Shown: positions 17,087-25,079, counted from the first letter of the stretch. The stretch: 64,000 nucleotides of DNA from Microbulbifer elongatus (GCF_021165935.1 NZ_CP088953.1:2527501-2591500); one strand, 5' to 3'. Notes: generated by a model from the sequence alone, not told the origin. Translations and numbers: made by a program.

Positions 17087-17208
17087 AAAGCTTAATTTAG
17101 GCGCGGCATTTTCGCACAAGCGGCGAACATTTTCCCTATTCGGTCACTCATAAGATCACCACATTGGCGAAAGGCTAAACTACTTTAAAAAAGAATGGCT
17201 TAGCGCCG

Positions 17209-17237
17209 TTGACACCCTAGGGAGCCGCAAGTAATAT
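17209..17237 (+). promoter_or_regulatory. Promoter of the tRNA-Pro/Arg/His operon
   Basis: Consensus -35 TTGACA (17209-17214), exactly 17 bp, then -10 TAATAT (17232-17237), followed by a GC-rich discriminator GCGCGCTCTCG. This is the standard layout of a strong, ppGpp-sensitive stable-RNA promoter. Confidence 0.92.
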
Positions 17238-17276
17238 GCGCGCTCTCGAACGGGGGGACACCCTCGGGAAAGAAAT

Positions 17277-17353
17277 CGGGGCATAGCGCAGTCTGGTAGC
17301 GCGCCTGCTTTGGGAGCAGGATGTCGGGGGTTCGAATCCCTCTGCCCCGACCA
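17277..17353 (+). tRNA. tRNA-Pro (anticodon TGG)
   Basis: A 77-nt cloverleaf: acceptor CGGGGCA pairs with TGCCCCG, anticodon stem CCTGC/GCAGG with loop TTTGGGA (anticodon TGG), T-arm GGTTCGAATCC, and CCA encoded. First tRNA after the promoter. Confidence 0.97.
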
Positions 17354-17370
17354 ATTTACCGGGTTTTCTT

Positions 17371-17447
17371 GCGCCCGTAGCTCAGCTGGATAGAGCATCC
17401 GCCTTCTAAGCGGATGGTCGCAGGTTCGAGTCCTGCCGGGCGTGCCA
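17371..17447 (+). tRNA. tRNA-Arg (anticodon TCT)
   Basis: A 77-nt cloverleaf: acceptor GCGCCCG with CGGGCGT (G-T at the first pair), anticodon stem TCCGC/GCGGA with loop CTTCTAA (anticodon TCT), T-arm AGGTTCGAGTCCT, CCA encoded. Confidence 0.97.
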
Positions 17448-17522
17448 TATCTCTGATAGTGGCTGCGAGCTTGGCAGACTAGTGATGGTCCGCAGCGAGC
17501 TAAAAGACGCAGGACTATTCCG

Positions 17523-17589
17523 GCCCATCAGCACAGCTGATGGGCGTAAAAATCGCCCAAAGCGGTGCTTTGCAAGCGGCGATTTTTAC
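17523..17589 (+). other. Highly structured spacer between tRNA-Arg and tRNA-His
   Basis: Two adjacent perfect hairpins. One is 10 bp with a 3-nt loop (17523-17532 / 17536-17545). The other is 12 bp (17546-17557 / 17578-17589) and encloses an inner 6-bp CAAAGC/GCTTTG stem. They lie in a 228-bp spacer that is far longer than the 17-bp Pro-Arg spacer. The A/T-rich GTAAAAATCGCC arm resembles a terminator, but no T-run follows the right arm. It may be a processed spacer RNA, a degenerate tRNA-associated element or a partial attenuator. Confidence 0.6.
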
Positions 17590-17675
17590 CCTGCCGGGCT
17601 TTGTGCCAGGTTGGGAGCGCGGTGGAAACATCGCCGTTGTGCAGCCACAGTGTACAACGTTAAACACCGCTCAAT

Positions 17676-17752
17676 GGTGGCCGTAGCTCAGTTGGTAGAG
17701 CACAGGATTGTGGCTCCTGAGGTCGCGGGTTCGATCCCCGTCGGCCACCCCA
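17676..17752 (+). tRNA. tRNA-His (anticodon GTG)
   Basis: A cloverleaf with the extra 5' G(-1) at 17676 opposite C73, diagnostic of tRNA-His. Acceptor GTGGCCG/CGGCCAC, anticodon stem CAGGA/TCCTG with loop TTGTGGC (anticodon GTG), CCA encoded. Confidence 0.97.
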
Positions 17753-17773
17753 TATATGACCTGATGGTCCCGC

Positions 17774-17799
17774 AAACCCGGCTTTATGCCGGGTTTTTT
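17774..17799 (+). terminator. Terminator of the tRNA-Pro/Arg/His operon
   Basis: A 9-bp stem AAACCCGGC / GCCGGGTTT with a 5-nt loop, followed by TTT, 21 bp after tRNA-His. Confidence 0.9.
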
Positions 17800-17953
17800 G
17801 GTTTTAGCACTTTATTGTTCTATGGGTTGCCTTTACCTGCACTGGGGCGATCTAGGATAATGCGCGCCAGTTTTAGATTTCCGTCCCAAATGCTGTTGAG
17901 TACTTGGCGTCGGAGCAATTATTCGCAAGTTCAACTGTACTTAGGGGAAGAGA

Positions 17954-18577
17954 GTGACGGAAGTAGTCGAGCGTAAGGCAACCAATGTTCATTGGCACGA
18001 TGGGGAAGTTACCCGTGGTGACCGTGCTGCAATGCTGGGTCATAAAGGTGTGACCCTGTGGTTCACTGGCCTGTCCGGATCCGGTAAAAGCACCGTTGCG
18101 GTTGCTTTAGAGAAAGCGCTGACTGCCCGTGGCGTACTGACTTACCGTCTCGATGGCGACAATATCCGTCTCGGTATCAACTCCAACCTGGGCTTCTCCG
18201 CGGAAGACCGTCAGGAAAACATCCGTCGTGTAGGCGAGATCTCCAAACTGTTCGCCGACACTGGCGTCGTGGTTCTGAGCAGCTTTATCAGCCCCTACGC
18301 CGATGATCGCGCCATGGTACGCAAGGTCCACAAAGAGGGTGACCTGCCGTTTATGGAAGTGTTTGTCGACTGCTCCTTGGAAGCCGCTGAAGAACGTGAC
18401 CCGAAAGGCCTGTACAAGAAAGCCCGCGCTGGCGAGATCCGCGGCTTCACCGGCATCGACGACCCCTACGAAGCGCCAGAATCACCGGAACTGCATCTGC
18501 GCACCGACAAAATGACCCTGGAAGAAGAGGTTGAGGCGGTGATCAAATCCCTGCAGGATCGCGGCATCATTGTCTGA
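17954..18577 (+). CDS. cysC: Adenylylsulfate kinase (APS kinase)
   Basis: Phosphorylates APS to PAPS, the donor for sulfate reduction and for sulfotransferases. Length 207 residues. P-loop GLSGSGKST (39-47), LDGDNIR, the [11 protein letters not shown] helix, FISPYADDR with the phosphate-handling Ser, and the C-terminal [10 protein letters not shown] are all family hallmarks. The start is GTG at 17954 with AGGGGAAG upstream. It stands alone: no cysD or cysN is adjacent. In the same window a PAPS-type sulfotransferase lies at 42828, and I infer that PAPS made here could also feed that enzyme. A 9-bp hairpin follows the stop. Confidence 0.95.
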   Translation: MTEVVERKATNVHWHDGEVTRGDRAAMLGHKGVTLWFTGLSGSGKSTVAVALEKALTARGVLTYRLDGDNIRLGINSNLGFSAEDRQENIRRVGEISKLFADTGVVVLSSFISPYADDRAMVRKVHKEGDLPFMEVFVDCSLEAAEERDPKGLYKKARAGEIRGFTGIDDPYEAPESPELHLRTDKMTLEEEVEAVIKSLQDRGIIV

Positions 18578-18900
18578 TCCTGATGGGTTGCTGCAGGAGT
18601 CTGTTACCAGGCTCCTGCAGAGTGGCACGAAAAATTCTCATGGCGAGTCAGTCACGTGCTATTTCAGGAAAAAGTGCTCCCGCAAATAGACCTTTCGACA
18701 TCAACGTTCTTTGATTTCTCCATTCTTTCTGTCTAAATTTCAAACGGCAATTCCTGCCGAATTTTCTTCGAGTAAACTCGCCCGCCAACCGGCCAACGCT
18801 TTTCCCGGCGCCACATATACTGTTGCTGTGCCCGCGGTTTTTGATGACGAAAGGCTTCGTCTCTTCGGTGCACAGGAATACACGGCGTACGGAGGCGCAT
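18578..18900. other. Intergenic region between cysC and the DUF6351 gene
   Basis: A 323-bp stretch with no credible gene. It holds a CTGCAGGAG / CTCCTGCAG hairpin (18591-18599 / 18612-18620) without a clear U-run, which may end or stabilise the cysC mRNA. The frame of the next gene is open back to 18823, but the RBS GGAGG at 18891-18895 places the start at 18901. No other structure is convincing. Confidence 0.7.
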
Positions 18901-21300
18901 ATGGCTTGGAGCGCAAGGAATTTGACTGCGCGATTTGGAGTCCGGCGCGTGGTGACCAGTATTGTTGCCACGCTGTTTATTCTGCTGGGGCTGGGTACCT
19001 GGTTTGTTTATGAAAACCTCCCACGGCTGCCGGGTGTACCAAAAGCACCGGTGGTTGGCGTGCCCAAAGGGGCGCTGGATCATGCGCCTCAGCCGGCCTA
19101 CCTAGGTGATCACCCGAGGAAAAGTGGTCGCCCGGCCGAATATTTTCCATTCCCTATTGCGATTGGCGAGAGTGGGCCAGTCGAAACCCTGTTCTCGGGG
19201 CCTTCCACCTATCCGTTTCTGTGTGGAGAAAACAAAGTCACCAATAATCAGCCATTGGTGGATAACCACAATGGCGAAGGTATTCCGGTATTTGCCCTTG
19301 ATGAGAATGGGGAGCAGACCGATGAAGTGATCGGTTACAGTCGCGACTGCAGTCACGGGACCGCAGTTTCCTATTTCTATCGCAGTTCAGTAGACGGGCA
19401 GTTTCACCCGCTTGAGGATGCGAACAACGATATAGATCAGGTGACCGTTAACGGTCGCACCACGGATTTTGTGGTGCGACTTGAAACCGGCACCATCAAC
19501 CGGTTTTTCTACGCGATCGCTGCCTTGAGAGGCGACGGCGAAACCGCTGACAATCCCAATACCAGCAACTGGAACAAGCGGTTAATTTACCAGTTTCGCG
19601 GTGGTGTCGGCGTGGGTCGCCGCCAGGGAAATATCGGTCGTAATCACATCGTCGAGCGGCGGGAAGATCAGCTTGCGCGAGGGTACGCCATCGTCTATTC
19701 CACCGCGAACCAGACCAGTAACCACTACAACATATGGTTGGCCGAAGACACTGCACGGCGTTTGAAGAAGCAGTTTTCCGCACTCTATGAAGAGCCTCTG
19801 TACACGGTGGGCATCGGTGGGTCCGGTGGTGCCATTCAGCAATACCTGATCGCGCAGAACGCACCGGGTGTACTGGATGCAGCGTTACCGCTGTATTCCT
19901 ATCCAGACATGGTGAGCCAGACCATATACGTGTTTGACTGTGAGCCTCTTGAATATTATTTCGATGTGGTGGCCGCCGGTGACGAGCGCTGGAGGGAGGT
20001 CTCCGAACGGGAGGCCATTATTGGTCTCGCGACCAAAACAGATTTCGATCATCGCTTTAAGATTCTGGAAAACGCCGTCGGGTTGTTTGATGGCCGTTAC
20101 AAGGGGACAGCCAACGGCGCTTCTGAATGCGTTCAGGGGTGGCGAGGTCTGGTTCCACTGGTGAACAACCCGAATTTTATACATTTCAGTGCGAGTTATG
20201 CGGATGCAGTGGCGAAACAGACACACTGGACGCACTGGGAGGACCTGCGTGATTTCTACGGTGCGGGGCAGGATGGTTACGCCAACAGTGCCTGGGACAA
20301 TCAGGGGGTCCAGTACGGATTGAATGCGCTGAAGCAGGGAAAAATTGATATCGACGAATTCCTGCGCCTCAACGCGACCATTGGCGGCTGGAAAGAGCCC
20401 ACAGAGCAGGGTGGTGAAAAGCTCTGGTTTATGAACGGTGATGTCTTCCCGGTAGAGCTGTCCGTGTGGAGCGAGCACAACATGAATCTGGGTGGGCTGG
20501 ATAACCCGGCCCCCAGAAGTGTGGCGGATATTGAAGCAATCGAAGGTATCTACCGGTCGGGGCACGTATTCCTGGGGGATGTCGAGATACCTATCGTCGA
20601 CCTGCGGCACTATCTGGAAGGTGAACTGGATATGCACCACAGCCTCGCGTCCTTCTCAAGCCGCGAGCGTATCCGTCGGGCGCGGGGGCATGCGGAGAAT
20701 CAGCTGATCTGGATGAGTCATAAAAAATACAACCCGGTCGATGAGGCCCTCGATATCATCGACCATTGGATTCAGAAAATCGCGGAAAACCCCGAACGCG
20801 GCGTAGCCGGTAACAAGCCGGTAGAGGCGACCGATCGCTGTTTCGACAAAAACGGAAACGTGCTGGCTGCTGGTCCAGGTGTCTGGGACGGCGCATGGAA
20901 TCACAAGCCCGATGGTGCATGTATGCAGCGGTATCCCATTTACAGCACCCCCCGTCAGATGGCCGGCGCACCCATAACCGGCGATGTGTTCAAGTGCGCT
21001 TTGCAGCCCCTGGAGCGCGCAATCGCCAAAGATACCTATGGCGCAGCCACGGATGACGTTGTTTCCCGTATTGATGAGATGCGGCGGATCTTCCCGGATG
21101 GTGTGTGTAATTACAACGAGCCCGATATTGGGCGTCCAAAAGGCCCGCTATTCCAGCAGGGTGGACCTGTCATCATTGCCGGGCAGCCGGTGAATTCGGA
21201 CTATCGCTTGGCGCCAGAGCAGATTGCAGGGGAGCCTGAGGTGGAAGAAGAAATCGTGCCGACCCCGGTGTCTGCGGAGGCCGTACCTTTGGAAGATTAG
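18901..21300 (+). CDS. Secreted or membrane-anchored DUF6351-family alpha/beta-hydrolase-like protein
   Basis: A 799-residue protein. After ATG 18901 (GGAGG 5 nt upstream) comes an Arg-rich n-region and one hydrophobic helix (VVTSIVATLFILLGLGTWFV, about 18-37), so the bulk is outside the inner membrane. The central TVGIGGSGGAIQQYLIAQ has a GxSxG-type nucleophile elbow with S308, followed by VLDAALPLYSYPDMV, the pattern I associate with DUF6351. Several Cys (FLCGENK, YSRDCSHG, VFDCEP, SECVQG, DRCFD, GACMQ, FKCAL, GVCNYN) suggest disulfides in a periplasmic or exported protein. The C-terminal tail is Glu/Pro-rich. The substrate of the family is not established. Confidence 0.78.
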   Translation: MAWSARNLTARFGVRRVVTSIVATLFILLGLGTWFVYENLPRLPGVPKAPVVGVPKGALDHAPQPAYLGDHPRKSGRPAEYFPFPIAIGESGPVETLFSGPSTYPFLCGENKVTNNQPLVDNHNGEGIPVFALDENGEQTDEVIGYSRDCSHGTAVSYFYRSSVDGQFHPLEDANNDIDQVTVNGRTTDFVVRLETGTINRFFYAIAALRGDGETADNPNTSNWNKRLIYQFRGGVGVGRRQGNIGRNHIVERREDQLARGYAIVYSTANQTSNHYNIWLAEDTARRLKKQFSALYEEPLYTVGIGGSGGAIQQYLIAQNAPGVLDAALPLYSYPDMVSQTIYVFDCEPLEYYFDVVAAGDERWREVSEREAIIGLATKTDFDHRFKILENAVGLFDGRYKGTANGASECVQGWRGLVPLVNNPNFIHFSASYADAVAKQTHWTHWEDLRDFYGAGQDGYANSAWDNQGVQYGLNALKQGKIDIDEFLRLNATIGGWKEPTEQGGEKLWFMNGDVFPVELSVWSEHNMNLGGLDNPAPRSVADIEAIEGIYRSGHVFLGDVEIPIVDLRHYLEGELDMHHSLASFSSRERIRRARGHAENQLIWMSHKKYNPVDEALDIIDHWIQKIAENPERGVAGNKPVEATDRCFDKNGNVLAAGPGVWDGAWNHKPDGACMQRYPIYSTPRQMAGAPITGDVFKCALQPLERAIAKDTYGAATDDVVSRIDEMRRIFPDGVCNYNEPDIGRPKGPLFQQGGPVIIAGQPVNSDYRLAPEQIAGEPEVEEEIVPTPVSAEAVPLED

Positions 21301-21371
21301 TTCTAAAAATCAATGACTTAGGTTAATAAATAGGCGCTGAAAAGTTTTTTAATTTTTTGGCGTCTTTTTTG

Positions 21372-21399
21372 TTGACACTAAATCACAGTCCGGTAAGAT
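21372..21399 (+). promoter_or_regulatory. Promoter of the tRNA-Val/Asp operon
   Basis: -35 TTGACA (21372-21377), 16-bp spacer, -10 TAAGAT (21394-21399), then a GC-rich GCGCCTCGC discriminator. It mirrors the promoter at 17209. Confidence 0.88.
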
Positions 21400-21479
21400 G
21401 CGCCTCGCTCTCGGGGGACAAGCCCAGAGCGAAATCGGAAAACTTGATCGCTTTTAGCTCGAAAGACAGTTACCCGAAA

Positions 21480-21555
21480 GGGTGGTTAGCTCAGTTGGTA
21501 GAGCGGCGCCCTTACAAGGCGTAGGTCACAGGTTCGACCCCTGTACCACCCACCA
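21480..21555 (+). tRNA. tRNA-Val (anticodon TAC)
   Basis: A 76-nt cloverleaf: acceptor GGGTGGT/ACCACCC, anticodon stem GCGCC/GGCGT with loop CTTACAA (anticodon TAC), T-arm CAGGTTCGACCCCTG, CCA encoded. Confidence 0.97.
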
Positions 21556-21579
21556 CTTCCTTAAAGGAAGCACTACCGC

Positions 21580-21656
21580 GGACCGGTAGTTCAGTTGGTT
21601 AGAATGCCGGCCTGTCACGCCGGAGGTCGCGGGTTCGAGTCCCGTCCGGTCCGCCA
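21580..21656 (+). tRNA. tRNA-Asp (anticodon GTC)
   Basis: A 77-nt cloverleaf: acceptor GGACCGG/CCGGTCC, anticodon loop CTGTCAC (anticodon GTC), T-arm GGGTTCGAGTCCC, discriminator G, CCA encoded. Its 3' end lies in an inverted repeat (next entry) and it borders an accessory toxin-antitoxin insert. Confidence 0.97.
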
Positions 21657-21710
21657 TATACGCAAAAGGCCCTGTTCGAAAGAGCAGGGCCTTTTGCGTA
21701 TATGGCGGAC
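21649..21710. terminator. Long inverted repeat / terminator that includes the tRNA-Asp 3' end
   Basis: A perfect 26-bp inverted repeat: left arm 21649-21674 (starting in the tRNA acceptor, GTCCGCCA) and right arm 21685-21710, with a 10-nt loop. The core AAAAGGCCCTG / CAGGGCCTTTT is a standard terminator. The outer arms copy the tRNA 3' end in inverted orientation, and the sequence beyond (to about 21725) still resembles the reverse complement of the tRNA T-arm. Confidence 0.85.
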
Positions 21711-21847
21711 CGTCGGACTCGAGCCACCGTTCGACCAAATCGCAAAGCGATGTAGGGCGCCGAAGGCGCCCGCAGGGCGAAGGCCGATAGGCCTGAGTCA
21801 GTCCCGTCCCGATGTGGCACATACTGTACTCCTAGGTTTCACCACCT

Positions 21848-21887
21848 TTGCAATTTGTCCATTTGTCGAATATATTTAGGTCAAATG
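21848..21887 (+). promoter_or_regulatory. Promoter and candidate operator of the xre-res operon
   Basis: -35 TTGCAA (21848-21853), 17 bp, -10 TATATT (21871-21876). An inverted pair CATTTG (21860-21865) and CAAATG (21882-21887) brackets the -10, and ATTTGTC occurs twice in tandem just before it. This placement fits autorepression by the Xre-type antitoxin encoded 27 bp downstream. The binding assignment is inference. Confidence 0.55.
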
Positions 21888-21913
21888 TCCTCTAATTACA
21901 GCCCGGAGGCAAA

Positions 21914-22276
21914 ATGGCCAACCCAGCCCATACCCCGCAAGCCACCGAAGATCAGGTCCTCCTAGAGGCAACTCTCAATACTGCCAGCCACCTGGGCCTG
22001 AAAAAGAAAGAGCTCAGTGAAATCATCCACCTGGATGATCGCACGTTGCGCCGCCGCAGTGGCCTGGCCCCCCAGAGTGCCGAAGGGCAGCTCGCCCTGT
22101 TGCTGGTTCGGGCCTATCGCTCCGCGTTCGTGCTGATGGGGGGAGAAGAGGGCGCCAAGACCTGGTTCGCCACTGCCAACCGCGCATTAAACGGCGTACC
22201 CAAAGAAATAGCTCACCGTATCGATGGTCTCGTACGCATCGTCACCTACCTGGACGCAATGCGGGGTAAGGTGTGA
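21914..22276 (+). CDS. Xre/MbcA/ParS-type antitoxin (DUF2384)
   Basis: A 120-residue antitoxin of a RES-Xre type II system. The N-terminal half is a helix-turn-helix-like region (LNTASHLGLKKKELSEIIHLDDRTLRRR, about 25-52) that should bind the operon's own promoter. The C-terminal half has the toxin-binding MbcA/ParS motif, with AKTWFATANRALNGVPKEIAHRIDGL followed by VTYLDAM. The start is ATG 21914 with CCGGAGG upstream. It overlaps the toxin start by 4 bp (GTGA), giving coupled translation. It is the first gene of a three-gene overlapping operon beside tRNA-Asp. Confidence 0.92.
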   Translation: MANPAHTPQATEDQVLLEATLNTASHLGLKKKELSEIIHLDDRTLRRRSGLAPQSAEGQLALLLVRAYRSAFVLMGGEEGAKTWFATANRALNGVPKEIAHRIDGLVRIVTYLDAMRGKV

Positions 22277-23055
22277 TCGACCTTCGGGACAAGATCCGAA
22301 ACTCGGCCATCCGGCTGCTCGGGCGGCTGTACAGAATTATTGAATCTCAGGAAGAAGTCGCCACCCGGGGTCTCGTCGATAGCCTGCAGAAGCAGGAGGT
22401 TCTGGAAAACCTCCTCGAACAGAGCAAACCTGCCAGGCTACCGGGGAGCGAAGATCTGCACTATCTGCTGGCGACGCCGTTTCGCTACCCGCCGCTTCCC
22501 TGGGGATCAAGGTTTGGTGGCGTCGCCGAGAGCGGTATCTTTTACGGCAGTAAAACCATCGACACGGTACTCGCCGAGACTGCTTATTACCGGTTGTTAT
22601 TTATTAGCGACATGGCGCATCCCCCGCCGAATCCTGTAACCAGCTTCCACCAGGTTTTTTCTGCCAAATACTGCGCTGATCCCGGGGTTCGCCTGCAATC
22701 GACAGAATGGCAGGACTACTGGCCACAGCTAACCCACGCTGCGGAGTACCGTTTCTGCCAGCTGCTGGGAACACAGGCACGAGAGGTTGGGATTCAGGGT
22801 TTTGAAACGCCGTCTGCCCGTGCTCTTTCTGCGGGCGTTGCGGAGCTGCCGACAGCCGGTGTCGAGGGGATCAATATAGCGTTATTTGACCCTCAGGCAC
22901 TATTGCGTCGCCCACCCACCATGGAAGCGGAAGTTACCGCTGAGTCTTCGAGCGAGGGCGTGGCCTTCCTGGTCAAGACCGGCAGCGGCGTTCAGTCCCG
23001 CAATTTTTCTCGAGATCTGTTCGAGGCATCCGGCCAGATCCCGCAGCCCGCATGA
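22273..23055 (+). CDS. RES-domain toxin (NAD+ phosphorylase family)
   Basis: A 260-residue RES protein. Known members deplete NAD+ by phosphorolysis and stop growth until neutralised by the Xre antitoxin. Family features: the Arg region RYPPLPWGSRFGG, ESGIFYGSKTIDTVLAETAYYR with the conserved Tyr and Glu, and the C-terminal LSAGVAELPTAGVEGINIALF. It carries an N-terminal extension of about 70 residues before the RES core, as in the larger subgroup. GTG start inside the antitoxin stop; its own stop overlaps the next ATG by 4 bp. Upstream antitoxin and compact arrangement support an active TA pair. Confidence 0.9.
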   Translation: MIDLRDKIRNSAIRLLGRLYRIIESQEEVATRGLVDSLQKQEVLENLLEQSKPARLPGSEDLHYLLATPFRYPPLPWGSRFGGVAESGIFYGSKTIDTVLAETAYYRLLFISDMAHPPPNPVTSFHQVFSAKYCADPGVRLQSTEWQDYWPQLTHAAEYRFCQLLGTQAREVGIQGFETPSARALSAGVAELPTAGVEGINIALFDPQALLRRPPTMEAEVTAESSSEGVAFLVKTGSGVQSRNFSRDLFEASGQIPQPA

Positions 23056-23996
23056 TCCGCTACCTGACCGAGTTGAGCCTGGAAGCCTTTACGGAGGCCG
23101 CCAGAAACGTGCCCTATCAGCAAATTGAGTCCGAACTGTTTCCCGGTATCGATCTCTGGATCCGCCGCGACGACCTCATCGATCCCATTATTTCTGGCAA
23201 CAAAGCCTACAAGCTGATATTCAATCTGCTGGAGGCCCGTGCGCAGGGCAAGGATACGATTGTCACCTGCGGCGGTGCCTGGTCGAACCACATCCACGCC
23301 ACCGCCGCTGCCGGACAGCGGTTTGGGTTCAAAACTATCGGCATCATACGCGGTGAACGCCCCCCCGCGCTGAGTGCCATGTTGCAGGACGCCGAGCGGT
23401 TTGGAATGGAATTACGGTTTGTGTCTCGCGCTGTATATAGGAAGAGAGCGGAAGAAGGGTTTTGGGCGCAGTTGGGGCTATCCGGCGAGCGGTATTGGTA
23501 CGTGCCGGAGGGCGGGGCGAATGAGCAAGGGGCCCGAGGGGTTGAGATTTGGGGGCAGGTGATCCGGGAAACTTGCCCAGTACCCATGGATGAGTGCTGG
23601 CTGGCCTGTGGCACCGGGCTGACACTGGGTGCATTGAGTGCAAGTCTTGGTGCGTCAATACCATGTATTGGGGTAGCGGTTCTAGGGGCAGAGGCGAGTA
23701 TCAGGAACACGGCGGGTTTCTGGGGGCGCGGGCTCCCATCTAATGATTCTCGAATAATTACAGGTGAACATCATGGGGGTTATGGCAAAACCTCCGAATT
23801 ACTACGCCTCGATATCTGCGAAATAGAGGACTGCAGTGGCGTCAGGTTCGACCATGTGTATACGGGGAAGGTAGTTTCTGCAATCAAAAAAAGCCGCGTT
23901 AATCTCACCTCAAAAAAATGTAATACGCGCCAGCGCCGAGTCCTGTTCATACATACCGGAGGGGCGCAGGGGGCACGCGGATTGGTCGTAAAGTGA
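23052..23996 (+). CDS. PLP-dependent ACC deaminase / D-cysteine desulfhydrase family enzyme, coupled to the toxin-antitoxin pair
   Basis: A 314-residue fold-type II PLP enzyme. K51 in SGNKAYK is the Schiff-base lysine. S78-N79-H80 in GGAWSNHIHATAAAG matches the Ser-Asn-His of ACC deaminase and D-cysteine desulfhydrase. CGTGLTLG is the phosphate-binding loop and HTGGAQG the C-terminal motif. Substrates of the family are ACC, D-cysteine or related small amino acids; I cannot choose among them. Its ATG overlaps the RES toxin stop (ATGA), so it is part of the same operon, which is unusual. The last third is somewhat divergent and AT-richer. Confidence 0.85.
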   Translation: MIRYLTELSLEAFTEAARNVPYQQIESELFPGIDLWIRRDDLIDPIISGNKAYKLIFNLLEARAQGKDTIVTCGGAWSNHIHATAAAGQRFGFKTIGIIRGERPPALSAMLQDAERFGMELRFVSRAVYRKRAEEGFWAQLGLSGERYWYVPEGGANEQGARGVEIWGQVIRETCPVPMDECWLACGTGLTLGALSASLGASIPCIGVAVLGAEASIRNTAGFWGRGLPSNDSRIITGEHHGGYGKTSELLRLDICEIEDCSGVRFDHVYTGKVVSAIKKSRVNLTSKKCNTRQRRVLFIHTGGAQGARGLVVK

Positions 23997-24209
23997 TCAA
24001 AATACTAGGTTTTTGTACAAATAATATGCAGATTGGCTTGTGACCAGGCAGGCGCACACAACCCCGAATCAGGTTCGACTCGCTCTTTTCCCTCAGGCAT
24101 AATCACCTGTCATATTACCCGCTGATAGATCAGAAATTGAACAGTTTCTGGTTGAAGCGCAAAACTCAAAAAACTGCATTGGCCCAGATTCGGGCACCTT
24201 GGGGGAGCG

Positions 24210-25079
24210 GTGTCGGAATTTCAGAATATCGGTCTTATCGGCCGAACCGAAAGTGATAGCGCAGTCATCTCACTCAAACGCCTGATGGCGTTTCTTGAGA
24301 GAGGGGGCTATTCCGTCGTGCTCGAAAAGAATACAGCCAATGATGTTGTCGGTCACAAAGCCAGAGTTTCAAGTAAAGATAAACTCGGTGAACTCTGTGA
24401 TCTGGTTATCGTTGTGGGGGGGGATGGCAGTTTGCTCGCTGCTGCACGCGCTTTGGCCAAATTCAGTGTGCCTCTACTGGGGATCAATCGCGGCCGATTG
24501 GGCTTTCTGACCGATATCACCCCAGATGAAATTGAACAAAAGGTAGGGGAAGTGCTCTCCGGCAAATATATGGCTGAGAGCCGCTTCTTGCTGGATATGT
24601 CCGTCACCCGTGATGGTAAACCAATAGGTAAAGGATCCTCTCTCAATGATGTGGTGATTCACCCGGGTGAGTATATCCGCATGATTGAGTTTGATCTGTT
24701 TATTGATGGGCAGTTTGTATACACGCAGCGCTCAGATGGGTTGATCGTCTCCACGCCCACGGGGTCCACCGCGTATGCACTGTCCGGCGGTGGGCCGATT
24801 ATGCATCCTAAGCTCGATGCAATCGTGGTGGTCCCTTTAAACCCGCATACTCTTAGCAGTAGGCCGATCGTGGTAGAGGGAAGTAGTGAATTTAAGATCA
24901 TTATCGGTGAACATAATTCTACCCACTCCTATGTAACCTGTGACGGGCACGACCAGGTGATCACCGAACCGGGCGATGTGATTCGTATACATAAAAAGCC
25001 GCATAGGCTCACTTTGATACACCCGATTGATCACAACTTCTATGAGACATGCAGGTCAAAACTAGGCTGGTTGAGTTGA
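24210..25079 (+). CDS. nadK: NAD kinase
   Basis: Phosphorylates NAD+ to NADP+. The 289 residues contain the invariant GGDGS (70-74), GINRGRLGFLTDI, the substrate-binding SSLNDVVIH and DGLIVSTPTGSTAYALSGGGPI. The start is GTG 24210 with GGGGGAG just upstream, and the gene follows a 213-bp spacer. Its place here, between a NAD+-degrading RES toxin operon and a glycan locus, is not the usual one next to recN or grpE. Whether it is the cell's only NadK or an extra copy cannot be seen from this window. Confidence 0.95.
   Translation: MSEFQNIGLIGRTESDSAVISLKRLMAFLERGGYSVVLEKNTANDVVGHKARVSSKDKLGELCDLVIVVGGDGSLLAAARALAKFSVPLLGINRGRLGFLTDITPDEIEQKVGEVLSGKYMAESRFLLDMSVTRDGKPIGKGSSLNDVVIHPGEYIRMIEFDLFIDGQFVYTQRSDGLIVSTPTGSTAYALSGGGPIMHPKLDAIVVVPLNPHTLSSRPIVVEGSSEFKIIIGEHNSTHSYVTCDGHDQVITEPGDVIRIHKKPHRLTLIHPIDHNFYETCRSKLGWLS

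Noticed and set aside
17827-17861. Promoter for cysC (TTTACC and GATAAT, 18-bp spacing)
   Set aside because: Both hexamers are weak and several overlapping alternatives exist, so it is not listed as a feature.
17482-17976. 164-residue frame across the tRNA-His region
   Set aside because: It runs through a tRNA gene, its terminator and structured spacer and has no protein-like pattern.
24060-24100. CAGGTTCGAC near 24075 as a tRNA T-arm remnant or attR site
   Set aside because: Only ten bases agree with tRNA-Val and the flanks do not; too short to call.
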